A program made the translations under genes and the position numbers. The notes beneath the pieces were generated by a model. It was given only the letters and a program-made list of their open reading frames with translations, ran no database searches and was not told the DNA's origin. Positions 43,167-52,955 of a DNA stretch of 64,000 bases are shown here, one piece after another. The stretch's first letter is position 1. Each line of letters opens with the position of its first letter. The stretch covers positions 434,001 through 498,000 of the forward strand of contig NZ_BOPB01000002.1 of assembly GCF_016863535.1 (NCBI RefSeq). Reading direction: 5' to 3'. The DNA comes from Micromonospora lutea. Lineage in GTDB: Bacteria; Actinomycetota; Actinomycetes; Mycobacteriales; Micromonosporaceae.

Positions 43167-43786
43167 TGGCTCGGGAACGCGCGACGGCGCTCCTGGTGGA
43201 CTTCGACGGGGTGCTGCGGCGCTGGGATCCGGCGGTTGCCGCCAGCGTCGAGCGGGAGTACGGCCTCTCCACCGGTGTGCTCGGCGAGATCGCCATGCAG
43301 TGGGGGCGGCTGCAACCGGTGCTCACCGGTCAGGTCAGTCACGCCGACTGGATGACCAGCGTGGCCGAAGCGCTCACCCCGTCAGTGGGGGACGTCGAGC
43401 GGGCCCGCGCGGCGGTGGAGCAGTGGCAGCGCTATCGCGGTGAGGTTGACCCGGAGGTGCTGGCGTTCGTCCGCGAGGTGAGGGCCGCCGGCGTCCGGGT
43501 CGGGCTCGGCACCAACGCGACCGACCTGCTCGACGCCGACCTGGCCGCGCTCGGCCTGACCGACGAGTTGGATGTGGTGGTGAACTCCTCGGTCATCGGG
43601 GTGCACAAGCCGGCGCCCGAGTACTTCCAGGCCGCCTGCGCGGCGCTGGAGACCTCGCCGGCCCGGGTGCTCTTCGTCGACGACGAGGACCGGGCGATCA
43701 GCGGCGCGCGGGCGGCCGGGCTGTCGGCGTACCGCTGGAACGGGCCGGCTGACCTGCGTTACCTGCGGGCCGCACTGGCCGGTTGA
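43166..43786 (+). CDS. HAD-family hydrolase
   Basis: 206 residues. A haloacid-dehalogenase fold of subfamily IA. Motif I is LLVDFDGVLRRWD with the nucleophilic aspartate, motif II VGLGTNATDLLD, motif III in VIGVHKPAPEYF (Lys) and motif IV VLFVDDEDRAISGARAAG. The cap is a helical bundle of about 70 residues. Phosphatase on a small metabolite is expected; substrate unknown. The GTG at 43166 shares one base with the smc stop (TAGTG), so the genes are co-translated. Confidence 0.88.
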   Translation: MARERATALLVDFDGVLRRWDPAVAASVEREYGLSTGVLGEIAMQWGRLQPVLTGQVSHADWMTSVAEALTPSVGDVERARAAVEQWQRYRGEVDPEVLAFVREVRAAGVRVGLGTNATDLLDADLAALGLTDELDVVVNSSVIGVHKPAPEYFQAACAALETSPARVLFVDDEDRAISGARAAGLSAYRWNGPADLRYLRAALAG

Positions 43787-43787
43787 G

Positions 43788-43821
43788 GCACGGCCGGCGA
43801 ACCGTTGCCGACCGGCCGTGC
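43788..43821. terminator. Bidirectional terminator between HAD and DinB genes
   Basis: A 10-bp perfect stem (43788-43797 with 43812-43821) and a 14-base loop between convergent stops. Confidence 0.7.
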
Positions 43822-43827
43822 GCTGCG

Positions 43828-44349
43828 TCACTCGCCGACGACGCCGTCGATGCGCTCGCGGATCAGGTCGGCGTGCCCGTTGTGCCGGGCGTACTCCTCG
43901 ATCATGTGGACGTAGACCCACCGCAGGTTGAAGGTCCGCCGCTTCGGACCGACCTCGGTGAACGTCTCGTCGAGCGACCGGCCGACGACGGCGGCGCGGG
44001 CCAGCGCAACCTCCCGGTGGTAGGTGGCGAAGTCCGCCTCGGCGTCGGCGGTGCTGACGTCGAGGTCGGCGTCCGGATTTTCCGTCGTGTAGTAGGGGTA
44101 GTCGACCTGCTCACCGAGGAAGTTCTCCCGGAACCACCAGGCCTCCACCTCCGCCAGATGCCGGACCAGCCCGAGCAGGGTGAGGCCGGACGGCTCGACG
44201 CTGGCGGTGCGCAGCTGCTCGGTGGTGAGTCCGGCGCACTTCAGCAGGAGGGTCTGCCGGTGGTAGTCGAGCCAGCCTTCCAACATGGTGCGTTCGTCGC
44301 CGACATAGGGCTCGGGGGTTCGGTCGATCTGCGGTGCTGTCCACGTCAT
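43828..44349 (-). CDS. DinB/DUF664 family protein
   Basis: 173 residues. A four-helix DinB fold: MLEGWLDYHRQTLLLKCAGL, LLGLVRHLAEVEAWWFRENF with a metal histidine, TFNLRWVYVHMIEEYARHNGHADLIRE with the other two histidines. The DUF664 group in actinobacteria includes mycothiol-dependent enzymes, which would fit this organism. No substrate can be named. ATG 44349 has a CAGAAT box six bases upstream and no ribosome binding site, so it may be leaderless. Confidence 0.88.
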   Translation of the reverse strand: MTWTAPQIDRTPEPYVGDERTMLEGWLDYHRQTLLLKCAGLTTEQLRTASVEPSGLTLLGLVRHLAEVEAWWFRENFLGEQVDYPYYTTENPDADLDVSTADAEADFATYHREVALARAAVVGRSLDETFTEVGPKRRTFNLRWVYVHMIEEYARHNGHADLIRERIDGVVGE

Positions 44350-44410
44350 TCGAGGATTCTGGCCGGTACGTCCGACAGTCGGCGACGGGATTCCGGACCG
44401 GTCGGCTCGA

Positions 44411-46129
44411 CTACGTCGTCGACGTGCCGTGCGCGAGCCGTTGCCGTGCGACCTCGTGCAGGTGACCGTCTTCGGTGGTGCCCTCGATGATCACCTCGGC
44501 CCCACGGCCGGCGTGGGTGAGCGTCGCCACGGCGTTGCCGAAGTAGGGCCCGGCCAGCTTGCGCCACTTCACCAGGGGGCGGCGTACCCCGGCGGTGCGG
44601 GCCAGGGCACGGGCCGCCCCGGCCGGGCCACGCGCCCACCCGAGCCGCATCAACGGGCGCAGCCCGGCCGGCACCTGGTTGTGGATCGGCGAGCAGGTGA
44701 GCTGGTGCACCGGAGTGTGCACCCCGGCGTCGGCGAACCGGACCCGCGCCACGTACGAGTGGTGCACGTCGCCGGAGAGCACACTGATCGAGGCCGGTGG
44801 CGGGTACGCCGGCCCGGCGCCCTTCCGGTCGTCGGGCGTGCCCGGCGCGCCCGCGCCGATGCGGGCGAACAGCTCCGCCAGCGCGTCGAACGAGCGGCGG
44901 AACGCGGCCCAGTGCTCCAGGTCCAGACCTCGACGCAGGTGTTCGCCCAGTCTGGCGACCCACGGTCGGGGCGAGTCGGCCAGTTTCTCGTTCCACGCCT
45001 CGACGTGGTGGATGCCCGGCGGCAGGAGCCAGGGCAGCGAGGAGCCGACGACCAGGTGGTCGTAGCCGCCATGAGCGCGGTCGACGAACCACGCCCACTC
45101 GCCGGGCGGCAGCATCGCCCGCCGACCGGGTAGCAGCACCCGGCTGCACCGGTTGTCGAGCATCACCAGCCGGGTGCGCCCCAGGTCGAGCGCGTAGCTC
45201 CACTGGTACTGCACCGCACGCCAGCGCTCGGTGTCGTGGGCCAGGTCGGCCTCAGTGTCGACCCGCGCACCGAACTCCCGCAGCACCTCGGTGGCGTCCT
45301 CCGCCGCGCTGACCTTGGCGAAGACCGGGTCGGTCGCGATCTCGTCCGGGGAGAGGTTGCCCAGGTGCTGGTAGACCCAGTAGGAAGCCAGGCCGCTGGC
45401 GATCCGCTCGGCCCACCACGGCTGTTCGCGCATCTCGGCGCGCCAGGAGGCCGAGGTGTTCCAGTCGTCGATGATCTCGTGATCGTCGAAGATCATCACG
45501 CTCGGCACGGTGGAGAGGAGCCAGCGGATCTCCGGGTCGCTCCACGATTCCAGATAGAGCTTGGTGTACTCGTCGAAGCTGACCACCTGGTCGCTCGGGG
45601 CGTTCGCCGGACGCCGCCGCCGACGGCGCAGCAGCCGCTTCACGGTGGGCGAGGTCTCATCGGCGTAGACCTGGTCGCCGAGCAGCACCAGCAGGTCGGG
45701 CAGGGCCGCCGGGTCGGGGTCGGCCATCACCCGTCGGGCGTACGCGTCGAGCGCGTCCGGCGGCAGCTTACGGGTGGTCGCGTGCTGGGTGGTCTCCCGA
45801 CAGGAACCGAAGAGCAGGCGGACCGGCTGGTCCCGATCGTCGGCGGCCCGGGTACGGATGACACTGGGCGGGAAGCGACTCTCCGGCAGGGGCCAGACGA
45901 TCTCGTCGTCGATCAGGACTTCGTACCGGGTGGTGCTGTCCGGGGTGAGCCCGTCGACCACCACCAGCGCGTAGTGGTGGTCGTACGCGCTGAAGGTGGG
46001 TGCGGTGCCGGTGGTGCCGTCGCCCGCGCGGACGGTTACCACCGCCGGTGCCGTGGTCTCCACCCACACGGTGGCCCGCGTGCCGACGACCCGGCGTAGC
46101 AGGGGGCCGATGAGCAGTTCGGCGGGCAT
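44411..46129 (-). CDS. PhoD-like alkaline phosphatase D family protein
   Basis: 572 residues. A metallophosphoesterase of the PhoD group (phosphomonoesterase/diesterase). N-terminal beta domain (about 1-105) with LLRRVVGTRATVWVETTAP, then the catalytic part: LLFGSCRETTQ (metal Cys), LLVLLGDQVYADE, VMIFDDHEIIDDWN, LGRTRLVMLDNR, and SVLSGDVHHSYVARV near residue 440. No signal peptide is visible, so it is probably cytoplasmic, unlike secreted PhoD. ATG 46129 is preferred because GGAGG lies upstream; the frame to 46159 has no binding site. Divergent from ftsY across about 190 bases. Confidence 0.85.
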   Translation of the reverse strand: MPAELLIGPLLRRVVGTRATVWVETTAPAVVTVRAGDGTTGTAPTFSAYDHHYALVVVDGLTPDSTTRYEVLIDDEIVWPLPESRFPPSVIRTRAADDRDQPVRLLFGSCRETTQHATTRKLPPDALDAYARRVMADPDPAALPDLLVLLGDQVYADETSPTVKRLLRRRRRRPANAPSDQVVSFDEYTKLYLESWSDPEIRWLLSTVPSVMIFDDHEIIDDWNTSASWRAEMREQPWWAERIASGLASYWVYQHLGNLSPDEIATDPVFAKVSAAEDATEVLREFGARVDTEADLAHDTERWRAVQYQWSYALDLGRTRLVMLDNRCSRVLLPGRRAMLPPGEWAWFVDRAHGGYDHLVVGSSLPWLLPPGIHHVEAWNEKLADSPRPWVARLGEHLRRGLDLEHWAAFRRSFDALAELFARIGAGAPGTPDDRKGAGPAYPPPASISVLSGDVHHSYVARVRFADAGVHTPVHQLTCSPIHNQVPAGLRPLMRLGWARGPAGAARALARTAGVRRPLVKWRKLAGPYFGNAVATLTHAGRGAEVIIEGTTEDGHLHEVARQRLAHGTSTT

Positions 46130-46316
46130 AACGGGGACCTCCAGACGAGAGAACTTCATCCTTTACTACCCGGCCGCTGGTGCACCACTGCCAACTGTGG
46201 CCGAGACTACCGCCGCTGCCTGGACCGTTGCCGCAGCGGCGGGTGCCCGGGAAACCGCCGGGGCCGGCGGGACCGGTGGCTGAGACGCGGTCGTCGGCAT
46301 CTGACAGGATTCCGGC

Positions 46317-47501
46317 ATGACGGAATACCTCCTGATCGCTCTCGCCCTGCTCGGTCTGCTGATCCTCGGCGGCCTCGGGTTGGTCGTGCCGCGGCTGCGC
46401 CGACGGCCGCAGCCGCCGCTGCCGCGTACGGAGGTCGACACCCGGGCGGAGGAAGACCTCGCCGGTCCGCCGGTGCAGGCGCCGGAGTCGGATCTGTCCA
46501 CCGGCGTCCTGGTCGAACCGCCGGTCATCGAGGCACCGCCGACCGTCGAGGTACCCGAGCCGACCGCCGGACGGCTGGTGCGGCTGCGGTCCCGGCTGTC
46601 GCGGTCGCAGAACGTCTTCGGCAAGGGCCTGCTCGGCCTGCTCAGCCGCGACCGGCTCGACGAGGACGTCTGGGAGGAGATCGAGGACAGCCTGATCACC
46701 GCTGACGTGGGCGTCGACGCCACCCGGGACATCGTCGACCGGCTGCAGGAGCGGACCCGGGTGCTGGGCACCCGTTCGGTGGCCGAACTGCGCGCCCTGC
46801 TCGCGGCCGAGCTGGTCAACGCGCTCGACCCGGGGTTGGACCGGTCGCTGCACACCGCCCCGAAGGAGGGCGCACCGGCGGTGCTGCTCGTGGTCGGAGT
46901 CAACGGCGCGGGCAAGACCACCACCTGCGGCAAGATCGCTCGGGTGCTCATCGCCGACGGCCGGAGCGTGCTGCTCGGCGCCGCCGACACCTTCCGGGCC
47001 GCCGCCGCCGACCAGTTGCAGACCTGGGCCGGGCGCGTCGGTGCCGAGACGGTCCGTGGTCCCGAGGGCGCCGACCCGGCCAGCGTCGCCTTCGACGCGG
47101 TCAAGCGGGGCATCGAGACCGGCGTGGACACCGTCCTCATCGACACCGCCGGCCGCCTGCAGAACAAGATCGGCCTGATGGACGAGCTGGGCAAGGTCAA
47201 GCGGGTGGTGGAGAAGCACGGCCCGATCGACGAGACACTGCTGGTGCTCGACGCGACAACCGGTCAGAACGGGCTGGAGCAGGCCCGGGTCTTCACCGAG
47301 GTGGTCAACGTCACCGGCGTGGTGCTCACCAAGCTCGATGGCACCGCCAAGGGCGGCATCGTCATCGCCGTGCAGCGCAAGCTCGGCATCCCGGTGAAGC
47401 TGGTCGGCCTCGGCGAGGGCGCGGACGACCTGGCGCCGTTCGACCCGGCGCAGTTCGTCGACGCGTTGCTGGGCACCGAGCCCACCGGTCAGACCGCGTA
47501 A
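46317..47501 (+). CDS. ftsY: Signal recognition particle receptor FtsY
   Basis: 394 residues. The membrane receptor for SRP. One N-terminal helix (YLLIALALLGLLILGGLGLVV) then an acidic linker (about 25-95) and the NG domain. The GTPase motifs are VVGVNGAGKTTTCGKIA, AADTFRAAAADQL, VLIDTAGRLQNK and VLTKLDGTAKGG. A transmembrane N-anchored form is usual in actinobacteria (Rv2921c). ATG 46317 has a CAGGAT box six bases upstream instead of a clear binding site. Its SRP partner ffh is 5.5 kb downstream. Confidence 0.96.
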   Translation: MTEYLLIALALLGLLILGGLGLVVPRLRRRPQPPLPRTEVDTRAEEDLAGPPVQAPESDLSTGVLVEPPVIEAPPTVEVPEPTAGRLVRLRSRLSRSQNVFGKGLLGLLSRDRLDEDVWEEIEDSLITADVGVDATRDIVDRLQERTRVLGTRSVAELRALLAAELVNALDPGLDRSLHTAPKEGAPAVLLVVGVNGAGKTTTCGKIARVLIADGRSVLLGAADTFRAAAADQLQTWAGRVGAETVRGPEGADPASVAFDAVKRGIETGVDTVLIDTAGRLQNKIGLMDELGKVKRVVEKHGPIDETLLVLDATTGQNGLEQARVFTEVVNVTGVVLTKLDGTAKGGIVIAVQRKLGIPVKLVGLGEGADDLAPFDPAQFVDALLGTEPTGQTA

Positions 47502-47507
47502 CCTCGG

Positions 47508-48371
47508 GTGACCAGAGACGATCGGGCGTACGCGGGCTGGCGGGATCCGAGCTACCCGTCGCAGCGCCTCGGGAGACCGTACGTGACTTCGCAGGAGATC
47601 CCGCTGCACGGCGGAAACGTGAGCACCGTGGTGCGGGTCGGTGACACGGTGCGGCGCAACGCCGGGCCGTGGACCCCGTCGGTGCACGCCCTGCTGCGTC
47701 ACCTGGAGTACGTCGGGTTCACCGGTGCGCCCCGGGCCCTCGGCATGGACGAGCGCAACCGGGAGGTGCTGTCGTACCTGGAGGGGGAGTGCGGGGAGTA
47801 TCCGCTGGCCCCGCACTGGGTCACCGACGAGGCCCTGGTCACCGTCGCCACCATGCTGCGCATGTTCCACGACGCCCAGTACGGTTTCGTGCCGCCGCCG
47901 CAGGCGGTGTGGCGCTCGTTCGGCCCGCCACCGCCGGACACCGAGGTCATCTGTCATCACGATGCGGCACCGCACAACGTGATCTGGCGGCCGGACGGCA
48001 CGCTCGGGCTGATCGACTTCGATCTGGCCTCGCCCGGCGCCCGTATCTACGACGTGGCGTACGCGGCCTGGACCTGGGTACCGATCTTCTCCGACCGGGA
48101 CTCCATCACGCTCGGCTGGAAGCGCCCTGACCGGCCCCGAAGGCTGCGGCTCTTCGCCGACGCGTACGGGCTCATTCCGCGTGACCGGCACCGGTTGATC
48201 CGCACCATCCGCAAGCGGATCGTCGACCACGTGGAGGGCATCCGCCGGATGGCCGCGGCGGGAGAGCCGGCGTTCGTCCGGATCGTGCACAAGGGACACC
48301 TGCGTCGGCCGATGCGGGATCTGCGGTTGCTCGATTACGAGCGGCACGCCCTGGAGTACGCCCTTCGTTGA
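47508..48371 (+). CDS. Aminoglycoside phosphotransferase-fold (APH) kinase-like protein
   Basis: 287 residues. A protein-kinase-like fold: IPLHGGNVSTVVRVGDTVRR resembles the ATP lobe, and the catalytic segment VICHHDAAPHNVIWRPDG replaces the standard HGDxxxxN by HHDxxxxN, followed by the DFG-like LIDFDLASPG. It lies six bases after ftsY. A role in antibiotic resistance is not supported; many such kinases act on small metabolites. No further specificity is visible. Confidence 0.8.
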   Translation: MTRDDRAYAGWRDPSYPSQRLGRPYVTSQEIPLHGGNVSTVVRVGDTVRRNAGPWTPSVHALLRHLEYVGFTGAPRALGMDERNREVLSYLEGECGEYPLAPHWVTDEALVTVATMLRMFHDAQYGFVPPPQAVWRSFGPPPPDTEVICHHDAAPHNVIWRPDGTLGLIDFDLASPGARIYDVAYAAWTWVPIFSDRDSITLGWKRPDRPRRLRLFADAYGLIPRDRHRLIRTIRKRIVDHVEGIRRMAAAGEPAFVRIVHKGHLRRPMRDLRLLDYERHALEYALR

Positions 48372-48441
48372 GCTGTCGGGGGACGGGTCGGCACCGAACG
48401 GCCGATCCACCTCCGTCGAAGCGCCGAGGTGTGCGGTTTTC

Positions 48442-48478
48442 TTCACACGTCCGAAACAAGCTGTCACTGTCCGGAAAC
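48442..48478 (+). promoter_or_regulatory. GlnR-type operator upstream of amt
   Basis: Two gTnAC-n6-GaAAC units: TTCAC (48442-48446) six bases GAAAC (48453-48457), then after five bases GTCAC (48463-48467) six bases GAAAC (48474-48478). This is the published GlnR half-site arrangement of Streptomyces and mycobacteria. It lies 112 bases before the amt start in an otherwise empty stretch 48372-48589. Confidence 0.75.
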
Positions 48479-48589
48479 CAGCCTGGGCCCCTGTGCGAAA
48501 CAGCGGACGACCAGGCTTCCGCGCAACCGGCGTACGGGCGATGGTGCGCGGTGCCGGGAGGGAGGGAACACAACCCGAGAGGAGGCAGC

Positions 48590-50280
<1,691 letters not shown>

Positions 50281-50290
50281 GACGAGATCG

Positions 50291-52729
50291 ATGACCTCGT
50301 TGACCAGCAGGACAGCCTCGGAACCACCCAGTAGCGCTGAACTCCTGGTCAACGAGGTCGTCGGCGTACCGGCCGGGATCGGCGCGGCGGCGCGTCGGGC
50401 CCGAGCCGACGCGTACGACGCCTGGCTGGCCCGGTTGCTGCCGGCCCGGTCCGGTGTCGCGCTGCTCGCGGTCGGCGGACTGGGCCGGCGGCAGTGCGCC
50501 CCCTACGGCGATCTCGACCTGGTGCTGGTGCACGCCGGGGTGCCCGGCGTCGACGAACTCGCTGCCGCCCTCTGGTACCCGATCTGGGACGCCGGGCTGC
50601 GGCTGGACCACTCGGTCCGTACTGTCTCCGAGGCGCTGTCGGTCGCCCAGGACGACGTGAAGGTGGCTCTCGGGCTGCTTGACGCCCGGCTCGTCGCCGG
50701 TGACCCGGAACTCGCTGACACGCTGGTGAGCAGCGCGACCGACCACTGGCGGCGCACCGCCGTCCGTCAGCTCGCGCCGCTGCGGGAGAGCACCGCCGCC
50801 CGCTGGCACGCCCACGGCGAACTGGCCCACCTCCTGGAGGGCGACCTCAAGGAGGCGGCCGGGGGCCTGCGCGACGTGGGCATCCTGCGGGCCGTCGCCG
50901 CCGCCGGGATCACCGACGCGCTACGACCCGCCGTGCACGCGGCGCACCGGCGGCTGCTGGACACCCGCGACGCATTGCACCAGCAGGTCGGCCGACGGAT
51001 CGACCGGCTGCTCGCCCAGGAACGCGACGGGGTCGCCGCCCTGCTCGACCTGCGCCGGGTCACTCCCGGCGGCTCCACCCGCGAGGAGGTCCCGCCGGCT
51101 GCTGCGACCCGGGAGGCCGCTGCCGCCGGTGCGGACGCCGCGACGGGGCAGGCCGCTGCCGGCGGCGTTGAGGTCGAGCCGCCTCGGCCACGGCGACCGG
51201 ATGCGCCGCACGCCGAGGACGGCGACGGTGACACCCTGCTGCGCCGGGTCGCCGGCGACGCCCGGACCATCAGCCACGCCCTGGACGACGCCTTCCGCGC
51301 CGCCGACCGGCTGCGCTCCGGTCGCCGTCGGGGTGCCGACGGAAGGCCACTGCGCCGACCGGTCGCCCGGGACGTGGTCGAACACGACGGCGAACTGGTG
51401 CTGGCCCGCACCGCCATCGGCGCCCGCCCCGACGCCAGCCTCTCGCTGCGGATGGCCGCCGCCGCGGCGACCACCGGGCTGCCGATAGCCCGAGCCACCT
51501 GCGAGTGGCTGGCCGCGTACTGTCCGCCGCTGCCGACGCCCTGGCCGGCCGAGGCCCGCGCCGCCCTGACCACGCTGCTGGGCGCCGGTGCCGGCATCAT
51601 CCCGGCCTGGGAGACCTGCGACCGGTACGGACTCATCGACGGTTGGTTGCCGGAGTGGACCCGCCTGCGCAGCCTGCCCCAGCACAACCCGGTGCACCGG
51701 TTCACCCTGGACCGGCACCTGGTGCAGACGGCCGCCGAGGCCAGCCGGCACACGCGCGACGTGGATCGCCCCGACCTGCTACTGCTCGGCGCGCTGCTGC
51801 ACGACGTCGGCAAGGGGCTCCCGGGTGATCACAGCGTGGTCGGCGCACCGCTCGCCGAGGGCATCGCGACCCGGATCGGCCTGCCGGCGGCCGAGGCCAC
51901 GCTGATCGGCAAGCTGGTCCGGCTGCACCTGGTGCTGCCCGAGGTGGCCACCCGGCGGGATCTGTCCGACCCGGTCACCATCGCCCGGGTGGCCGAGTCG
52001 GTAGGCGACGCGACCACCCTCGACCTGCTCTACGCGCTGGTACGCGCCGATGCCGCCGCCACCGGCCCGGCTGCCTGGTCGGACTGGAAGGGCCGACTGG
52101 TCGCCGAGCTGGTCGCCCGGGTGCGCACCACCCTCGACACGGGAGACGTCCCCGCCCCGCCGGCACCGGACCCGACGCTGGTGGCCGGGCCACTGCCGGT
52201 CGTACACCTGACCGGGGACCGGGTGGCGGTGGCCGCGGCGGACCGGCGTGGCCTGCTCGCCACGGTGGCCGGCTGCCTCGCCCTGCACCGGCTGGAGGTG
52301 CTCGCCGCCGACGCCTCGACCGTCGACGGGCGGGCGTTGGTGCAGTGCCGGGTGCAGCCGCGCTACGGCCTGGCCCCGGATCCGGTGGCGTTGAGCGCGG
52401 ACCTGCGCCGCGCGGTGCGCGGCGACGTGTCGGTGATTCAGCGGCTGCGCGGTCGGGCCCTGGCCGGACGGGGGGCCGGGGCCCGACCGCGGGTGGTCTG
52501 GCACCGGGACGCCGCCACCGACGCGGTGCTGCTGGAACTGCGCGCCGCCGACGCCGCCGGCCTGCTCTATCGGGTGACCAGTGCGCTGGACGCGGCCGGC
52601 GCCCAGGTCCGGGCGGCCCGGATCGCCACGCTCGGCGGCGACGTGGTCGACGCCTTCTACCTGGTCGGCGGCTGGCCGCCAGCCAACGAACGCGCCCGCC
52701 TGGAAGCCGCCGTCCTCGCCGCGGTGTAA
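50291..52729 (+). CDS. glnD: P-II nucleotidyltransferase GlnD
   Basis: 812 residues. An N-terminal nucleotidyltransferase domain has VGGLGRRQCAPYGDLDLVLVH; the usual S-D-x-D is G-D-L-D here. A low-complexity Ala/Arg insert lies at about 255-330. The HD domain (about 470-600) has LLLLGALLHDVGKGLPGDHSVVG. Two ACT domains follow at about 640-800. It modifies and demodifies GlnK. In actinobacteria this is an adenylyltransferase rather than uridylyltransferase. The stop TAA (52727-52729) lies within a dispersed repeat element. Confidence 0.95.
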   Translation: MTSLTSRTASEPPSSAELLVNEVVGVPAGIGAAARRARADAYDAWLARLLPARSGVALLAVGGLGRRQCAPYGDLDLVLVHAGVPGVDELAAALWYPIWDAGLRLDHSVRTVSEALSVAQDDVKVALGLLDARLVAGDPELADTLVSSATDHWRRTAVRQLAPLRESTAARWHAHGELAHLLEGDLKEAAGGLRDVGILRAVAAAGITDALRPAVHAAHRRLLDTRDALHQQVGRRIDRLLAQERDGVAALLDLRRVTPGGSTREEVPPAAATREAAAAGADAATGQAAAGGVEVEPPRPRRPDAPHAEDGDGDTLLRRVAGDARTISHALDDAFRAADRLRSGRRRGADGRPLRRPVARDVVEHDGELVLARTAIGARPDASLSLRMAAAAATTGLPIARATCEWLAAYCPPLPTPWPAEARAALTTLLGAGAGIIPAWETCDRYGLIDGWLPEWTRLRSLPQHNPVHRFTLDRHLVQTAAEASRHTRDVDRPDLLLLGALLHDVGKGLPGDHSVVGAPLAEGIATRIGLPAAEATLIGKLVRLHLVLPEVATRRDLSDPVTIARVAESVGDATTLDLLYALVRADAAATGPAAWSDWKGRLVAELVARVRTTLDTGDVPAPPAPDPTLVAGPLPVVHLTGDRVAVAAADRRGLLATVAGCLALHRLEVLAADASTVDGRALVQCRVQPRYGLAPDPVALSADLRRAVRGDVSVIQRLRGRALAGRGAGARPRVVWHRDAATDAVLLELRAADAAGLLYRVTSALDAAGAQVRAARIATLGGDVVDAFYLVGGWPPANERARLEAAVLAAV

Positions 52730-52782
52730 GGAAGGGCACCTTCTTAACGCCTGCTGCATAGGAAGGGCCCCTTCCTAACGCC
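52724..52782. repeat. Dispersed composite palindromic repeat, family B, copy 1
   Basis: Two palindromic halves. GTGTAAGGAAGGGCACCTTC TTAACGCC (52724-52751) and TAGGAAGGGCCCCTTCCTAA CGCC (52759-52782), each given with a space at residue 20. The glnD stop TAA is part of the first half. Copy 2 is at 57812-57869. Confidence 0.85.
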
Positions 52783-52955
52783 GCGCGTTGCCGCACGCGT
52801 CGCCGCCGGGTTGCCGGAGGTGGCCGGGTGGGAACGGCGGCGGGGGCCGCCCGGCCGGGAGCGCAGGTGTGGGTGGCGGGCTACCCTAGCGTTGGTCGGA
52901 CAGCTCTCCCGGCCTCGTTCGTGCTCGCCGGAACACTGACAAACGGGATGTTCGC

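Noticed and set aside
47508..48371. APH-fold gene as an aminoglycoside resistance determinant
   Set aside because: The catalytic loop is HHD rather than HGD, the gene is tightly linked to ftsY, and similar proteins are widespread metabolic kinases. No specific resistance subfamily is matched.
45768..48467. An uninterrupted minus-strand frame of about 900 codons across ftsY and its neighbour
   Set aside because: It is antisense to clearly recognised genes (phoD start region, ftsY, APH-like kinase), has low-complexity Arg/Gly/Pro composition and no domain. High GC content suppresses stops in this phase.
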